This document shows, one piece after another, positions 26,399-36,134 of a stretch of DNA of 64,000 nucleotides; the stretch's first letter is position 1; each line of letters opens with the position of its first letter. The notes under the pieces were generated by a model that was given only the letters and a program-made list of their open reading frames with translations, made no database searches and was not told where the DNA came from. Made by a program: the position numbers and the translations under genes. Origin of the DNA: Hirschia maritima DSM 19733 (GTDB taxonomy: Bacteria > Pseudomonadota > Alphaproteobacteria > Caulobacterales > Hyphomonadaceae); contig NZ_KB899547.1 of NCBI RefSeq assembly GCF_000378345.1, forward strand, positions 62,001-126,000. Direction: 5' to 3'.

Positions 26399-27343
26399 CT
26401 AAGCCGAACAGGAACCACCGCCCAATACGCAAAAAGTGGCGCAATATGAGTGATTAAGAGGCACAGCTTTACGTGCCTCTTTTAGTGTCTGGCCCATGTT
26501 AAAGCGTTGATCATAGGGTAGAAGAGTGCACGGGATGACGGTGGGTAGTTTTTCCCCCTTGCGCTTAACGACCATACGTTGGTTGGAACACATAATTTCG
26601 GAAGGTGATTTATCCAGTATTCCCCAACACTCTGTTGTGATTTCAGGTGGATCTGAATTGGGTAACATTTCCGGAAAAAGAACGAGTGAAACTGGGTCAT
26701 TTGCATCTATGCTGAAGTTTTCACTTACAAAGAGTGCGCTATACCCTGATCGCGCTGTTTCCTCGCATTCATTGTACAATGCTCGGCCAGCAATTGTGAT
26801 GTGGAATTGGTTTTGTGCAAGCCAACGAAGACCGGTCATCGCGATTTCAAAGCTTTGTTTTCCGCGTTCTTGATCGTGCACCTTCGCTGAAAAATGGTCC
26901 AGACTTACTCGAATGGTTAGCTTATCATTGAAACGCTCTCGCAATGATATCAATCCATCCATTACGCGGGGACGCATCATTGGTTGCATGGCGTTGGTAA
27001 GCAATAAAACATTGTGCCCACGAACAAGAGCTTCTTCCAACATCTCAATCATTTGTGGTGCTAGAAAAGGTTCTCCACCGGTGAAACCAATTTCGATTTG
27101 AGTTTCGCCTGCATCTTCTAGTTCATCCAGATAGGGTAAAATGTCGGCGAGTGTTAGATAAACCAACCGGTCATTGGTTGGCGAGCTTTCAATGTAGCAA
27201 TTCGTACATTCGATATTGCATAATGTGCCTGTGTTAAACCAAAGCGTTTTAGTACCAGAATAGGGTACGGCAGCACGTCGCTCACCTTTGGCTGTAAGGC
27301 GCGGGTCATCGAATTTCTTGAGGCTATAGCGAATCTCATCCAT
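26399..27343 (-). CDS. radical SAM protein with Cys-rich C-terminus
   Basis: This 314-aa protein has the radical SAM cluster CNIECTNC (C-x3-C-x2-C) at about residues 42-49, followed by GFTGGEPFL, the GGEP SAM-binding motif. The C-terminal third has several cysteines (in TECWG, EIMCSNQ, VIPCTLL, YCATFC and GGSCS), which may hold an extra iron-sulfur cluster as in SPASM/twitch proteins. No precursor peptide gene is visible nearby. It lies opposite a MarR regulator, with about 70 bp between starts. Substrate is unknown. Confidence 0.87.
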   Translation of the reverse strand: MDEIRYSLKKFDDPRLTAKGERRAAVPYSGTKTLWFNTGTLCNIECTNCYIESSPTNDRLVYLTLADILPYLDELEDAGETQIEIGFTGGEPFLAPQMIEMLEEALVRGHNVLLLTNAMQPMMRPRVMDGLISLRERFNDKLTIRVSLDHFSAKVHDQERGKQSFEIAMTGLRWLAQNQFHITIAGRALYNECEETARSGYSALFVSENFSIDANDPVSLVLFPEMLPNSDPPEITTECWGILDKSPSEIMCSNQRMVVKRKGEKLPTVIPCTLLPYDQRFNMGQTLKEARKAVPLNHSYCATFCVLGGGSCSA

Positions 27344-27412
27344 AGAATGTGTTTAAGTGACGATATTTCAAATGCATAGTCACAATCGTGTTAGAAGAGT
27401 GTGAGAGTTGTC

Positions 27413-27841
27413 ATGGTTACGCAGCGTCAGAAACTGGCTCCTTTGGAAATTGCCAAATTGTTGGAACACTCTGCGCGTCGAATTTATAAAGAACGCGGGC
27501 CGCGTTCTATTCATCCAGGGCAATGGGCTGTTTTACGGTTTTTAGCATCCGCCAAGGATCATCAAAAAGACCTCAATGGAGTCGCGGCACATTTGGGTAT
27601 AACTCCTGCGCCTGCTTCACGAGCCTTAGCGGCTTTGGAAGAGAAAGGATTGGTTATCGGAGAAGTACGTGCTGACGATCGACGGAAACGGCAAATGACT
27701 CTGTCTCCTGAAGGACAAAGTATATTGGAAAATGACCCGATGCTGCGATTGGAGAAGATTATAGAAGCTTTACCTGAAGAGCACCAGAATACGCTTCAAT
27801 CATCGTTGCAAACAATATGTGAGAAGCTCGAGACAGAATAA
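27413..27841 (+). CDS. MarR-family transcriptional regulator
   Basis: This 142-aa protein is a winged helix-turn-helix of the MarR type: PGQWAVLRFLAS, the recognition helix region TPAPASRALAALEEKGLV, and the wing DDRRKRQMTLSPEGQ. The ATG at 27413 follows GAGAG; a GTG at 27401 would add four residues. It is divergent from the radical SAM gene and is the natural candidate regulator of it. Confidence 0.88.
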   Translation: MVTQRQKLAPLEIAKLLEHSARRIYKERGPRSIHPGQWAVLRFLASAKDHQKDLNGVAAHLGITPAPASRALAALEEKGLVIGEVRADDRRKRQMTLSPEGQSILENDPMLRLEKIIEALPEEHQNTLQSSLQTICEKLETE

Positions 27842-27847
27842 GCCGAA

Positions 27848-28366
27848 TTATTTGGGATCGATTATCTGACCGTCTTGCATGCCAGCGTCCATTGCGAGGG
27901 TATAGGCTTGAAAGGCTTGTTTTTCTGTTGCCCATGGACCGAGATAAACACCGTAAAAGTCCATGCCATCTGCTTGACGAGGAATTATGCGTGCCGAGCC
28001 TATAGAATATAGTTTCGCGTGTAGACGTTGCGCATTTTCAAAAGAACGAAAAGAACCCGCTTTTATAGTGTATCCATTTGCATCTGGAGCGAGTGTTTGC
28101 AGTTTATTGGATGTTTGTTGGTAGGCTTGTTGCTGCTGTTGAGCCGCTACGGATGATCTTCCCAAGGGAATGCCCTGTTGGAAAGTTGCGGATGTGCCAG
28201 CAAATTCTTCTCTGAATTGTTGGCGCATTCTAGCATCTTCCAGCTCTCTTTGTTCTTCAATTGGCATTGGAACGGGCAGTGATTGAGCTGTTGCTGCGGG
28301 CAATGCGCAAGCCATAATTGATGCCAATCCGGCAGATACAAAAACGGCATTCTTAAAGATCGACAT
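27848..28366 (-). CDS. SPOR-domain secreted protein
   Basis: This 172-aa protein has a signal peptide (ending about ATAQ, residue 28), a Gln-rich low-complexity middle (about 70-90) and a C-terminal SPOR domain (about 95-170: GYTIKAGSFRSFENAQRLHAKL, then YGVYLGPW). SPOR domains bind denuded peptidoglycan at division sites. The ATG at 28366 is chosen because it starts the signal peptide. It converges with the MarR gene. Confidence 0.85.
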   Translation of the reverse strand: MSIFKNAVFVSAGLASIMACALPAATAQSLPVPMPIEEQRELEDARMRQQFREEFAGTSATFQQGIPLGRSSVAAQQQQQAYQQTSNKLQTLAPDANGYTIKAGSFRSFENAQRLHAKLYSIGSARIIPRQADGMDFYGVYLGPWATEKQAFQAYTLAMDAGMQDGQIIDPK

Positions 28367-28533
28367 GCTATTAAGCCCTAACTGCAAAAACTCTAACTAA
28401 TTTTACTAAAAGCAGGAATTGGTTAACCATTAGCTTAGAATGCGGCGTGTTGATGGCAAGATGGTGCGCAGATCTTGGATTCTACAGCAGAGTTGTTATG
28501 TACATCGCTTATCAAACTTAAGGATGTAAATTC

Positions 28534-29028
28534 ATGTCTCATGACGCTATTCAATATTCCGATGACAAAGCCACGCGTTATGATGAAGTCATTGCGGAAA
28601 TTCTGTCTGTTGTGGCTGGTGAGACAAGTATCACTGCAAGATATGCGACAGCTTCATGTTTGCTGACGCAAGCATTTGCGCCAGTTTACTTTTGGACTGG
28701 TTTTTATGTGGTTGATCCACTCAAGGAAAATGAATTGGTGGTAGGGCCATATCAGGGAACATTGGGCTGCTTGCGTATTCCATTTGGCCGAGGCGTGTGT
28801 GGGGCTGCCGCCGCGAATGGTGAAACGCAATTGGTGGAGGATGTGCACGCTTTTCCGGGGCACATCGCTTGTGATAGTCGCTCCAATTCTGAAATTGTTG
28901 TGCCTGTATTTGATAAAGATGGAAAATTGGCTGCTGTACTTGATGTTGATTCTGAGCAGCATGCAGCGTTTGATGATATCGATAAAGAGAAGCTAGAGGG
29001 ATTGTGTGCTAAGCTATTAGTTGTCTAG
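28534..29028 (+). CDS. msrC: free methionine-(R)-sulfoxide reductase, GAF domain
   Basis: This 164-aa GAF-fold enzyme is of the fRMsr type and reduces free methionine-R-sulfoxide. The three conserved cysteines are present in GCLRIPFGRGVCG and GHIACDSRSNSEIVVP. An AAGGA ribosome site precedes the ATG. The aromatic motif YFWTGFYVVD is also typical. Confidence 0.9.
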   Translation: MSHDAIQYSDDKATRYDEVIAEILSVVAGETSITARYATASCLLTQAFAPVYFWTGFYVVDPLKENELVVGPYQGTLGCLRIPFGRGVCGAAAANGETQLVEDVHAFPGHIACDSRSNSEIVVPVFDKDGKLAAVLDVDSEQHAAFDDIDKEKLEGLCAKLLVV

Positions 29029-29087
29029 CGGCAGTTCCGACATTTTATGGTGTGATTGCCGTAATTGAGAAGATGTATAGGTTTTAA

Positions 29088-29729
29088 ATGAGTCGACGCA
29101 TACCTAATGAGACGGTCAATTTAGAACGAAGAGCTGCACCTCAGCAAAAGCGATCTCAGGAGCGTATTCAACAGATATTGGACGCAACGCAGAGATTGTT
29201 TGCATTTCATGCACCTCAATCCATCACAACCAGCGATATTGCGAAAGAGGCGGATATCCCGATCAGCTCGGTTTATCGTTATTTTCCAAATATTTATGCG
29301 ATATATGTAACTATATTTGAGCAATTCAAAAAAGAAGCTGATGAAATTGTTGAACTTGCTTTAGCGAATACCGTAGATGGCGAATGGAAGCAGACTTTAG
29401 TGGCTACATTTGGCAAAGTGTCGGCGCTTCTAGAAAGCAATGATGCCTATTCAATAGTGTTTCAATATACTTTTTCCAGTGCAGAATTTTCGGCCGTGCG
29501 CGATGAGTGGAATCATCGTTTAGCATGTCATTTGGCCGAGCGGTGGCGGAATGGTCTTGATGGGTTTTCTGATGGAAATCCTGACGCGGTTGCTAGAACA
29601 ATAGTGGAGATAAATTGCTCTATTCAAATTCAACTATTGAGACTCAAAGAAACTCCCGAAATTCGAGATGAGTTGTATAATGAGGCGATAGTTGTTTTGG
29701 AAAGCTATCTTTCTAGATATTTGACTTGA
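29088..29729 (+). CDS. TetR-family transcriptional regulator
   Basis: This 213-aa protein has the N-terminal TetR DNA-binding domain (RIQQILDATQRLF, then ITTSDIAKEADIPISSVYRYFPN) and a helical ligand-binding domain. It precedes the aldehyde dehydrogenase gene, and a palindrome at 29797-29819 between them is a candidate operator. Ligand unknown. Confidence 0.9.
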   Translation: MSRRIPNETVNLERRAAPQQKRSQERIQQILDATQRLFAFHAPQSITTSDIAKEADIPISSVYRYFPNIYAIYVTIFEQFKKEADEIVELALANTVDGEWKQTLVATFGKVSALLESNDAYSIVFQYTFSSAEFSAVRDEWNHRLACHLAERWRNGLDGFSDGNPDAVARTIVEINCSIQIQLLRLKETPEIRDELYNEAIVVLESYLSRYLT

Positions 29730-29796
29730 TAAAACTGTGAGCAAATGTTTGGGGGGCTGCTCTTTGGGGTGAAAGAAGCAATGTGAGGGCATCCTC

Positions 29797-29825
29797 AAAA
29801 CAGAAACATATTCTGTTTTCTTTTT
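29797..29825. promoter_or_regulatory. 9-bp palindrome between tetR-type and aldehyde dehydrogenase genes
   Basis: AAAACAGAA (29797-29805) and TTCTGTTTT (29811-29819) form a perfect inverted repeat with a 5-nt spacer, followed by CTTTTT. It may be the TetR-protein operator or an AT-rich terminator of the regulator gene. Confidence 0.45.
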
Positions 29826-29932
29826 AGTGAATTGATGTATAATTACATGAATAATGCGTGGTTACATTGGGGGACCCAATCTAATGATGCGATGTTGTGG
29901 TTTTTGTCACTTAAATGCCTTGGAGTTTGAAG

Positions 29933-31372
29933 ATGTCATCAGTGGAAGATCGAATAAACTCGCATATGGAAAATACGTTATCGGCTCAGAAACAAGCATT
30001 TCTTCAAAATGTAATACCTGATGCAAGATCAAGAATTGATAAGCTCAACATAGCAATTGAATTGCTTGTAGATAATAGAAAAGAACTTGAAGAGGCTGTC
30101 TCTGAGGACTTTGGCCACCGTTCAGATGAAGCCACTGCATTTAGTGATATTATGCCCGCTGTTGGAGCATTAAAATTTGCTAGGGACAATGTAAGAAATT
30201 GGATGAAGGCGGAAAAGCGTCGATCTGTTTTTCCCCTAGGTTTGCTAGGTGCTAATTCTAAAGTGGAGTTCCAGCCTAAGGGCGTTGTAGGATTGATGAC
30301 GCCTTGGAATTTTCCGATAGGCATGGTTTTTACGCCGCTCGCGGGTATTTTGGGGGCGGGTAATAGAGTAATGATCAAACCATCAGAGTTCACGCCCAAA
30401 ACGTCTGAATTAACTGCGAAACTCCTGTCTCAAGCTTTTTCAGTTGATGAAGTTGCGGTTTTTCAAGGTGGACCGGAAGTCGGTGCAGCCTTTTCGAAAT
30501 TACCTTTTGATCATTTGATGTTTACAGGTGCTACGTCGATAGGGCGGCATGTCATGCGCGCGGCTGCTGAAAACCTGACACCCGTTACACTGGAGCTTGG
30601 TGGAAAATCACCAGTTGTCATTGGCAAGTCTGCATCCTTGGATCTGGTTGCGAAGAGAGTGATGGCAGGGAAGGTACTTAATGCTGGGCAGATCTGTCTT
30701 GCACCTGATTATGTATTTGTTCCTGAAGGCAAGCAGGATGAATTAATTCAAGAAATTAAAAAGGCCGTATCAGCAATGCATCCATCAGGCTTGCTGAACA
30801 ATGATGATTATACTTCTGTGATTAATGAGCGCCATTATTCGCGTTTGAATGGCTATATTGAAGATGCCGAAAAGAAGGGCGCAACAGTTATTTCATTGGC
30901 ACCTGAGAACGAAGATTTTTCTCAGCAACCGCATCGTAAAATTGCACCAACACTATTGATAAATGTCAGCGATGATATGCAAGTGATGCAGGATGAAATA
31001 TTCGGTCCTATTCTGCCCATCAAAACCTATTCTGATATTGAAAGTGTAGTGGGGTATATCAATGAGCGAGACCGTCCGCTCGCACTATATTATTTTGGAT
31101 CTGATCAGCGCGAAGAAAGATCGATCCTCGAAAATACGGTGTCAGGTGGGGTGACGGTAAATGATGTGATTTTCCATAATGGGCAGCAAGACCTTCCTTT
31201 TGGTGGAACTGGTGCATCAGGAATTGGTTGCTATCACGGTCGCGATGGTTTCTTGGAGTTTAGTCACAAGAAGGCTGTTTTTCATCAGACGAAAATCGAT
31301 GTACTGCAAATGTTGCGGCCACCCTATGGCAAACTTTTTCATTCTGAAGTGAACAGAAAAATTAAACGTTGA
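29933..31372 (+). CDS. aldehyde dehydrogenase, coniferyl-aldehyde-dehydrogenase-like
   Basis: This is a NAD(P)-dependent aldehyde dehydrogenase of 479 aa. It has the oxyanion motif MTPWNFPIGM, the catalytic Glu in LELGGKSP, the catalytic Cys in NAGQICLAPDYV, and the C-terminal FGGTGASGIGCYHG. The AGQICxAPDY pattern and length match coniferyl aldehyde dehydrogenases, but substrate assignment by sequence is weak. The ATG at 29933 follows GGAG; the frame opens at 29915. It is likely controlled by the TetR protein upstream. Confidence 0.9.
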   Translation: MSSVEDRINSHMENTLSAQKQAFLQNVIPDARSRIDKLNIAIELLVDNRKELEEAVSEDFGHRSDEATAFSDIMPAVGALKFARDNVRNWMKAEKRRSVFPLGLLGANSKVEFQPKGVVGLMTPWNFPIGMVFTPLAGILGAGNRVMIKPSEFTPKTSELTAKLLSQAFSVDEVAVFQGGPEVGAAFSKLPFDHLMFTGATSIGRHVMRAAAENLTPVTLELGGKSPVVIGKSASLDLVAKRVMAGKVLNAGQICLAPDYVFVPEGKQDELIQEIKKAVSAMHPSGLLNNDDYTSVINERHYSRLNGYIEDAEKKGATVISLAPENEDFSQQPHRKIAPTLLINVSDDMQVMQDEIFGPILPIKTYSDIESVVGYINERDRPLALYYFGSDQREERSILENTVSGGVTVNDVIFHNGQQDLPFGGTGASGIGCYHGRDGFLEFSHKKAVFHQTKIDVLQMLRPPYGKLFHSEVNRKIKR

Positions 31373-31376
31373 TTCA

Positions 31377-31426
31377 TGAATGGCCCGCAATAGAAAATTT
31401 GGCTCAATTGCTGGCCATTCAATTTT
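31377..31426. terminator. bidirectional terminator between ALDH and SDR genes
   Basis: TGAATGGCC (31377-31385) pairs with GGCCATTCA (31413-31421), and GCAA/TTGC extend the stem after one mismatch. ATTTTG follows. It lies between two convergent genes. Confidence 0.7.
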
Positions 31427-31430
31427 GTCA

Positions 31431-32189
31431 TCACACTTTTGTTTTGGTTAAGCCACCATCAACTGGTAAAATTGCACCTGTAATAAAGCTGGACTGGCCC
31501 GAGGCTAGGAATAGAGCTGTTTCTGCAATTTCCTCTGGCTGAGCTATTCTTTTTAGAGCGTGAAGTCCTTCTACGAAGGCCTTGTTTTCTGGTGTATCAG
31601 CAACTGTCCGTCCCATTGGCGTATCAACACCGCCGCTTGCAATTGCATTCACTCTGATATTGTACTCTCCACCTTCAATCGCGCCGACATGTACAAGACC
31701 GTTTAATCCAGCTTTGGCCGCCGCATATGCCGCCATGCCAGGCATTCCCATTGTTGGGCCAACAAAGCTTGTTGTGTAGATGATAGAGCCGCCATTATTT
31801 TTCAATGCGGGTATTTGATGTTTCATCGCCAAGAATGCACTTGTCAGGTTGACGGCGATTGTTTCATTGAAGCCTTCTACAGAAACATCTTCAACACTGT
31901 TCATTTCTCCAAGCCATCCAGCATTGTTGAAGCAAACATCTAGCTTTCCAAAATGCTCAATTGCAGTCTCAACGCATTGTTGGTGGGTGCTTTCTAGCTG
32001 AACATCACCGACGACTATTTCAGCTTTTCCGCCTTGTGCTTCTATTTCAGATTTTAATTGGCTGAGTTCCTTTTCTCGGCGAGCGTTTAAAACGACTGAT
32101 GCGCCTTGTTTAGAAAACAGTTTAGCTGCTGTGCGGCCAATACCAGAGCTGGCTCCGGTAATGATCGCGACTTTGTCTTGTAATTGCAT
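31431..32189 (-). CDS. SDR-family NAD(P)-dependent oxidoreductase
   Basis: This 252-aa classical short-chain dehydrogenase has the cofactor motif TGASSGIG (residues 12-19), NNAG, the catalytic Ser in IIYTTSF, YAAAK with Tyr and Lys, and a C-terminal GAILPVDGG. Its substrate cannot be told. It converges with the aldehyde dehydrogenase gene. Confidence 0.92.
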   Translation of the reverse strand: MQLQDKVAIITGASSGIGRTAAKLFSKQGASVVLNARREKELSQLKSEIEAQGGKAEIVVGDVQLESTHQQCVETAIEHFGKLDVCFNNAGWLGEMNSVEDVSVEGFNETIAVNLTSAFLAMKHQIPALKNNGGSIIYTTSFVGPTMGMPGMAAYAAAKAGLNGLVHVGAIEGGEYNIRVNAIASGGVDTPMGRTVADTPENKAFVEGLHALKRIAQPEEIAETALFLASGQSSFITGAILPVDGGLTKTKV

Positions 32190-32327
32190 ACTTCAAATTC
32201 CTGTCCATTGATGTCAGGACGATGATTAGAAGCATGCGGGTTTAGTTGCTGGCGGAATACGGACAACCAATGTGAAAGAGTTGCTACGTTCCTAGAATTT
32301 TTCAGAACGCAGCAGCACTATTTGTTT

Positions 32328-34649
32328 TTACTCACCTGGCTTTAAGTAACGGTCCAAGAAAGCATAGCGTGTGTTCATTAAATGGATCGCCATATCTTTT
32401 TCGCGGATACCGTGGCGTTCGCCCGGATAAGTCATCATTTCAAATGGCTTTTTCAGTTTTTGCAGTTCTGCATAAACACGCGTTGAGTTATCAAACGTTA
32501 CATTGTCATCTGCCATGCCGTGGATCATCAGCATTGGAGAGTTGAGTTTCTCAAGGTGAGGGAAAGCAGATGATGCAAGATATCCATCAGGGTTATCCTG
32601 AGGCGTGTCCATATAACGCTCAGTGTAGAACGTGTCATATAGCTCCCAAGCTGTGACTGGCGCACCAGAAACAGCTGCCGCAAATGTGCCTTCTGGAGCC
32701 TTCAGTGTGGTCATAAGCGCCATGTAACCACCATAAGACCAACCGTTAATTCCAATGCGAGACTCATCGACATATGGGAGTGATTTCAGAAATTCTACGC
32801 CCTGCAATTGGTCACGAACTTCGATTTCACCTGTTAGGCGGTATATGACATCTTCAAACTTCTTACCGCGGTTAAATGTTCCACGATTATCCAGACGGAA
32901 GACGACATAGCCTTTTTGCGCGCTCATGACGTCAGATAATAACCATCTTTTTGAAACCCGTTGAACGTGTGGGCCACCATACACTTCGACGATAACTGGG
33001 TATTTTTTTGTTTCGTCAAAATCATGCGGTTTGGTGATTGAATAGTGCAGTGTTTGTCCATCTTCAGCGGTCAACGTTCCAAATTCTGGTGTGACGTGGG
33101 CATCTAGGAATTCAGCATATGGGTGGTCTTCATCAAGTGGGTTTTCTTCTACCCAAGCAATCCTTTCACCATCTGCTTTATACAGCGCAGTTTGTGGTGG
33201 TTGGTTGGGTGTTTGGAATGTGCCTACATAGCTTTGTGCATCGCTTGCCATATTGATGGACCACATGCCGCCAAGCTCTGTGATGCGCTCAATGTCAGAA
33301 CCTTCTTGCTTGTAATTGGCGCGATATAGGCCTGTTTCTAGCGGCGTGTCTTTATTGGCTGAGAAATAGACATAGCCATTCTTTTCATCCACTGCTTTGA
33401 TCGATTGAACGACCCAGTCGCCAGAAGTGACCTGATAATTTTTAGATCCGTCAGCATTGTGGTGTGTGATGTGGCGGAAACCACTTTCTTCTGTCGACCA
33501 CAAAAATCCGCCATCTGATAGTGGACGGAAGTCTTTGGAAAGGTTGATCCAGTTTGGTTGCTTTTCAACATAAGCTTCACGAACGTCGCCGCTGCTAATG
33601 TCTACGTTCAGAAGTTCAATGCGTGTTTGATCGCGATTTACGCGTTGAATGAAGAGTGTATTGGCATCCGCCCAATTGACGCGCGCAAGATAAGAATCTG
33701 GAGATGCATCTAGCTCGACTTGAACTTCCTCGCCTGTTTCCATGTTCTTTACGAACACATCTACAATTGCGTTGGGACGGCCGGTGCGCGGATAGCGTTG
33801 GTTGATGACCGTGACGTCATTTGCAGCAATATCAAAGCGGGGGATGATGTCGACAGTGCTTTCATCAACGCGCGTATATGCCATGTGCTTGTCATCTGGT
33901 GACCACCATGCGCCAACATAACGGCTCATTTCTTCCTGAGCGACAAATTCCGAGACACCATAGGTGATAGCATTGTCAGGATCGGCGTTCGGTGAAAGTT
34001 GAGTTTCTTCACCGGTCGCTAGGTCAATGGAGAAAAGCTCACCATCGCGGATGAATGAGACGTTTGAACCCGTTGGTGAAATTTCTGCGTTGTATTCAAA
34101 TGCGTCTGTAGCAGTTAGCTGTTTAACTTCTGGCTCGCTACCGCCTAATTTAACGACATAAAGGTCTCCACCGATAGGGATGAGGATTTGCTCACCCTTT
34201 GTATCCCAATCATAAGAGACGATACCTTTAGTACCTGCTATGCGTTTACGTTCACGTAGCGCTTTTTCTTCTTCAGAAAGCTCAAAATCATCTGGCTCAA
34301 GTAGTTTGGAATCAACCAATAATGTCGCATCACCTATAGTGACATCATATGCCCAGAGATCAAGGCGCTGACGGTCTTCTTCTCGCGCTTGCAGGAAAGT
34401 CAGCTTGCTGCCGTCTGGAGAAAATTTGACCGAACGAGGGGAAGGACCAGTCAAAGAGGGAGAAGCGCCAAGGCGTTCAGGTGTAAGAAGGTTCATTTTC
34501 TGCTTTACTTCATCAGCTGATTGAGCTGCCAAGTTAGCTTGTTTTGTTTCTTCTTCAACAATGGTTTTTGAAGAACTGTTCAATGGCATTGAGGCACACG
34601 CACTTGCCAGAATAGTACTGACAGCAAGAAGAGAAAGATGTTTCATCAT
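32328..34649 (-). CDS. S9 prolyl oligopeptidase, dipeptidyl peptidase IV type, lipoprotein
   Basis: This is a 773-aa serine peptidase. The lipobox ASAC follows the signal peptide, then comes a beta-propeller domain (about 60-510, DPPIV N-terminal type), then an alpha/beta-hydrolase with nucleophile in GWSYGGYMA, Asp in HGMADDNV and His in GERHGI. The motif VAQEEMSRYVGAWWSPDD with its Glu pair is typical of S9B enzymes that bind the peptide N-terminus. It likely removes X-Pro or X-Ala dipeptides outside the cytoplasm. The ATG at 34649 starts the signal; the open frame reaches 34709. Confidence 0.93.
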   Translation of the reverse strand: MMKHLSLLAVSTILASACASMPLNSSSKTIVEEETKQANLAAQSADEVKQKMNLLTPERLGASPSLTGPSPRSVKFSPDGSKLTFLQAREEDRQRLDLWAYDVTIGDATLLVDSKLLEPDDFELSEEEKALRERKRIAGTKGIVSYDWDTKGEQILIPIGGDLYVVKLGGSEPEVKQLTATDAFEYNAEISPTGSNVSFIRDGELFSIDLATGEETQLSPNADPDNAITYGVSEFVAQEEMSRYVGAWWSPDDKHMAYTRVDESTVDIIPRFDIAANDVTVINQRYPRTGRPNAIVDVFVKNMETGEEVQVELDASPDSYLARVNWADANTLFIQRVNRDQTRIELLNVDISSGDVREAYVEKQPNWINLSKDFRPLSDGGFLWSTEESGFRHITHHNADGSKNYQVTSGDWVVQSIKAVDEKNGYVYFSANKDTPLETGLYRANYKQEGSDIERITELGGMWSINMASDAQSYVGTFQTPNQPPQTALYKADGERIAWVEENPLDEDHPYAEFLDAHVTPEFGTLTAEDGQTLHYSITKPHDFDETKKYPVIVEVYGGPHVQRVSKRWLLSDVMSAQKGYVVFRLDNRGTFNRGKKFEDVIYRLTGEIEVRDQLQGVEFLKSLPYVDESRIGINGWSYGGYMALMTTLKAPEGTFAAAVSGAPVTAWELYDTFYTERYMDTPQDNPDGYLASSAFPHLEKLNSPMLMIHGMADDNVTFDNSTRVYAELQKLKKPFEMMTYPGERHGIREKDMAIHLMNTRYAFLDRYLKPGE

Positions 34650-34849
34650 AATGATAGTTGAACCCCAAATTATACTGTGATTTCCAGATTTTGAAGTAAC
34701 ATATCCCAACCAGATGATCTCGCAAGGTATAAGTGAAATGGTTCTATACTTGGTTTAGAACGCGAGAACACAGATTTGTGAGATTCAGTTTTGTGGGAAT
34801 GTATTCGCTATTCGTGTATGGGGAAAGAAACATAAATAGAGGTCTGGAT

Positions 34850-35305
34850 ATGAATTTGCTCAAAAAACACTGGTTCACGATGGTGTTGGTATTGGCCGTT
34901 GGTGGATTTGTAGCCTTCAACGGAAGTGGTTTTTTCTCAAAAACAGCTTCGGAATCTGAATATATCCATGAAGGTAAGCCAGAGATAATTGCAGCGACTT
35001 TCTCGTCTGCATGGTGCTCAACCTGTAAAATACTAGAACCCAAGCTTGCTGAAGTTGCACCAGACTTTGCAAATAGGCCTGTGAAGTTTGTGAAGCTAGA
35101 TTTCAGCCTGGGGCAGGGAAGCGGGCTTACTAAGATTGCAGAAGAGCATAACTTTGCAGCGGCATATGAGCAGTATAAAGGTAGTACAGGACATACACTG
35201 CTCTTGGATGCAGATACCGGAGATATAGTAGGACAATTGACGGTCAAGCTCTCACCGAACGAGATGAAAGCTGCTTTGAAGAAAGCCATCAAACAGGTTT
35301 CGTAG
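34850..35305 (+). CDS. thioredoxin-fold protein, membrane-anchored
   Basis: This 151-aa protein has an N-terminal membrane helix (about 8-27) and a thioredoxin fold with the active-site motif WCSTC (about residue 56). The anchor implies the periplasmic side, with a role in thiol exchange or cytochrome/metal-site maturation. AGAGG precedes the ATG at 34850. The much longer frame from 34733 is not preferred because it lacks a ribosome site and would bury the anchor. Confidence 0.85.
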   Translation: MNLLKKHWFTMVLVLAVGGFVAFNGSGFFSKTASESEYIHEGKPEIIAATFSSAWCSTCKILEPKLAEVAPDFANRPVKFVKLDFSLGQGSGLTKIAEEHNFAAAYEQYKGSTGHTLLLDADTGDIVGQLTVKLSPNEMKAALKKAIKQVS

Positions 35306-35333
35306 GCGGAGGCAGATAGACAGAGCGTGGTTC

Positions 35334-36134
35334 CTATAGAACGGGGAACCACATTCCAAGTGTTGCAAGCGTTACACCCACTGCAATCGCGATTGCAGAG
35401 AACCACAGAAACACTGAGAAACCCAAACGTGCAGTCGGACTGCCCTTTGTTTTGACTTTCAAATAGATTTCATAAAACACCAATGGCAAGAATTGAAGGA
35501 AAGACATGGCATCAATAAATGGACCGGTGCCATTGGATTGATCAATGCCAATTCCTCCCGTCATCACAAACCAAACCATTATTAAAACACGGAAGAACCA
35601 CACTGCGCTTGCGGCGAGAAACAGACGTGTTGCCCAACGCATGTGTGTGCTGATCTCTCGGCGCATTGCGTGGCGAACTGTATAAAATGTAAACCAAAGA
35701 ACCAATATTGCTTGAATGATGAAGCCGGCCCTTAGCGTCCAAGCACCAATTTCCCTCACAACAAGCATGTAGGCACCGCTAGCGACACCAATTATAACGC
35801 CTGCTACAAATGCGCGTCCTATCCAACGGTGCAGAGCGGGGTAGCGTTTTCGGAATGAGGGGACGAGCTGCAATGGTCCACCAATATGAATGACAATTCC
35901 AAGTGCTAGGTGCGCGAAAACAGCAGCATTTCCGATGTCTCTATTGGGAACATAGGCTTGTGATAAATGCTTATTCCAAGCATTGATGTCGCCTCCGAAT
36001 AGCTCGAACCCATAAGTGTATATTATATAGGCACCGAAAATCCATTGTCCGATGAACACCGGGGCATACCAGGCGCTCGCCGCAAGGTTGAGCGTTTTCA
36101 TTCTCGTTGATTTAACGGGTGTGCCAGACGACAT
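35334..36134 (-). CDS. DUF2306 membrane protein
   Basis: This 266-aa protein has about seven membrane helices and the DUF2306 hallmarks GPLQLVPSFRKRYPALHRWIGR and THMRWATRLFLAASAVWFFR, with His residues that could bind heme or metal. The role is unknown. It converges with the thioredoxin-like gene. Confidence 0.85.
   Translation of the reverse strand: MSSGTPVKSTRMKTLNLAASAWYAPVFIGQWIFGAYIIYTYGFELFGGDINAWNKHLSQAYVPNRDIGNAAVFAHLALGIVIHIGGPLQLVPSFRKRYPALHRWIGRAFVAGVIIGVASGAYMLVVREIGAWTLRAGFIIQAILVLWFTFYTVRHAMRREISTHMRWATRLFLAASAVWFFRVLIMVWFVMTGGIGIDQSNGTGPFIDAMSFLQFLPLVFYEIYLKVKTKGSPTARLGFSVFLWFSAIAIAVGVTLATLGMWFPVL

Noticed and set aside
34744-35406. 220-codon open frame on the minus strand
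   Set aside because: It overlaps the thioredoxin-like gene antisense, has no recognisable domain, and its composition follows the opposite-strand codons.
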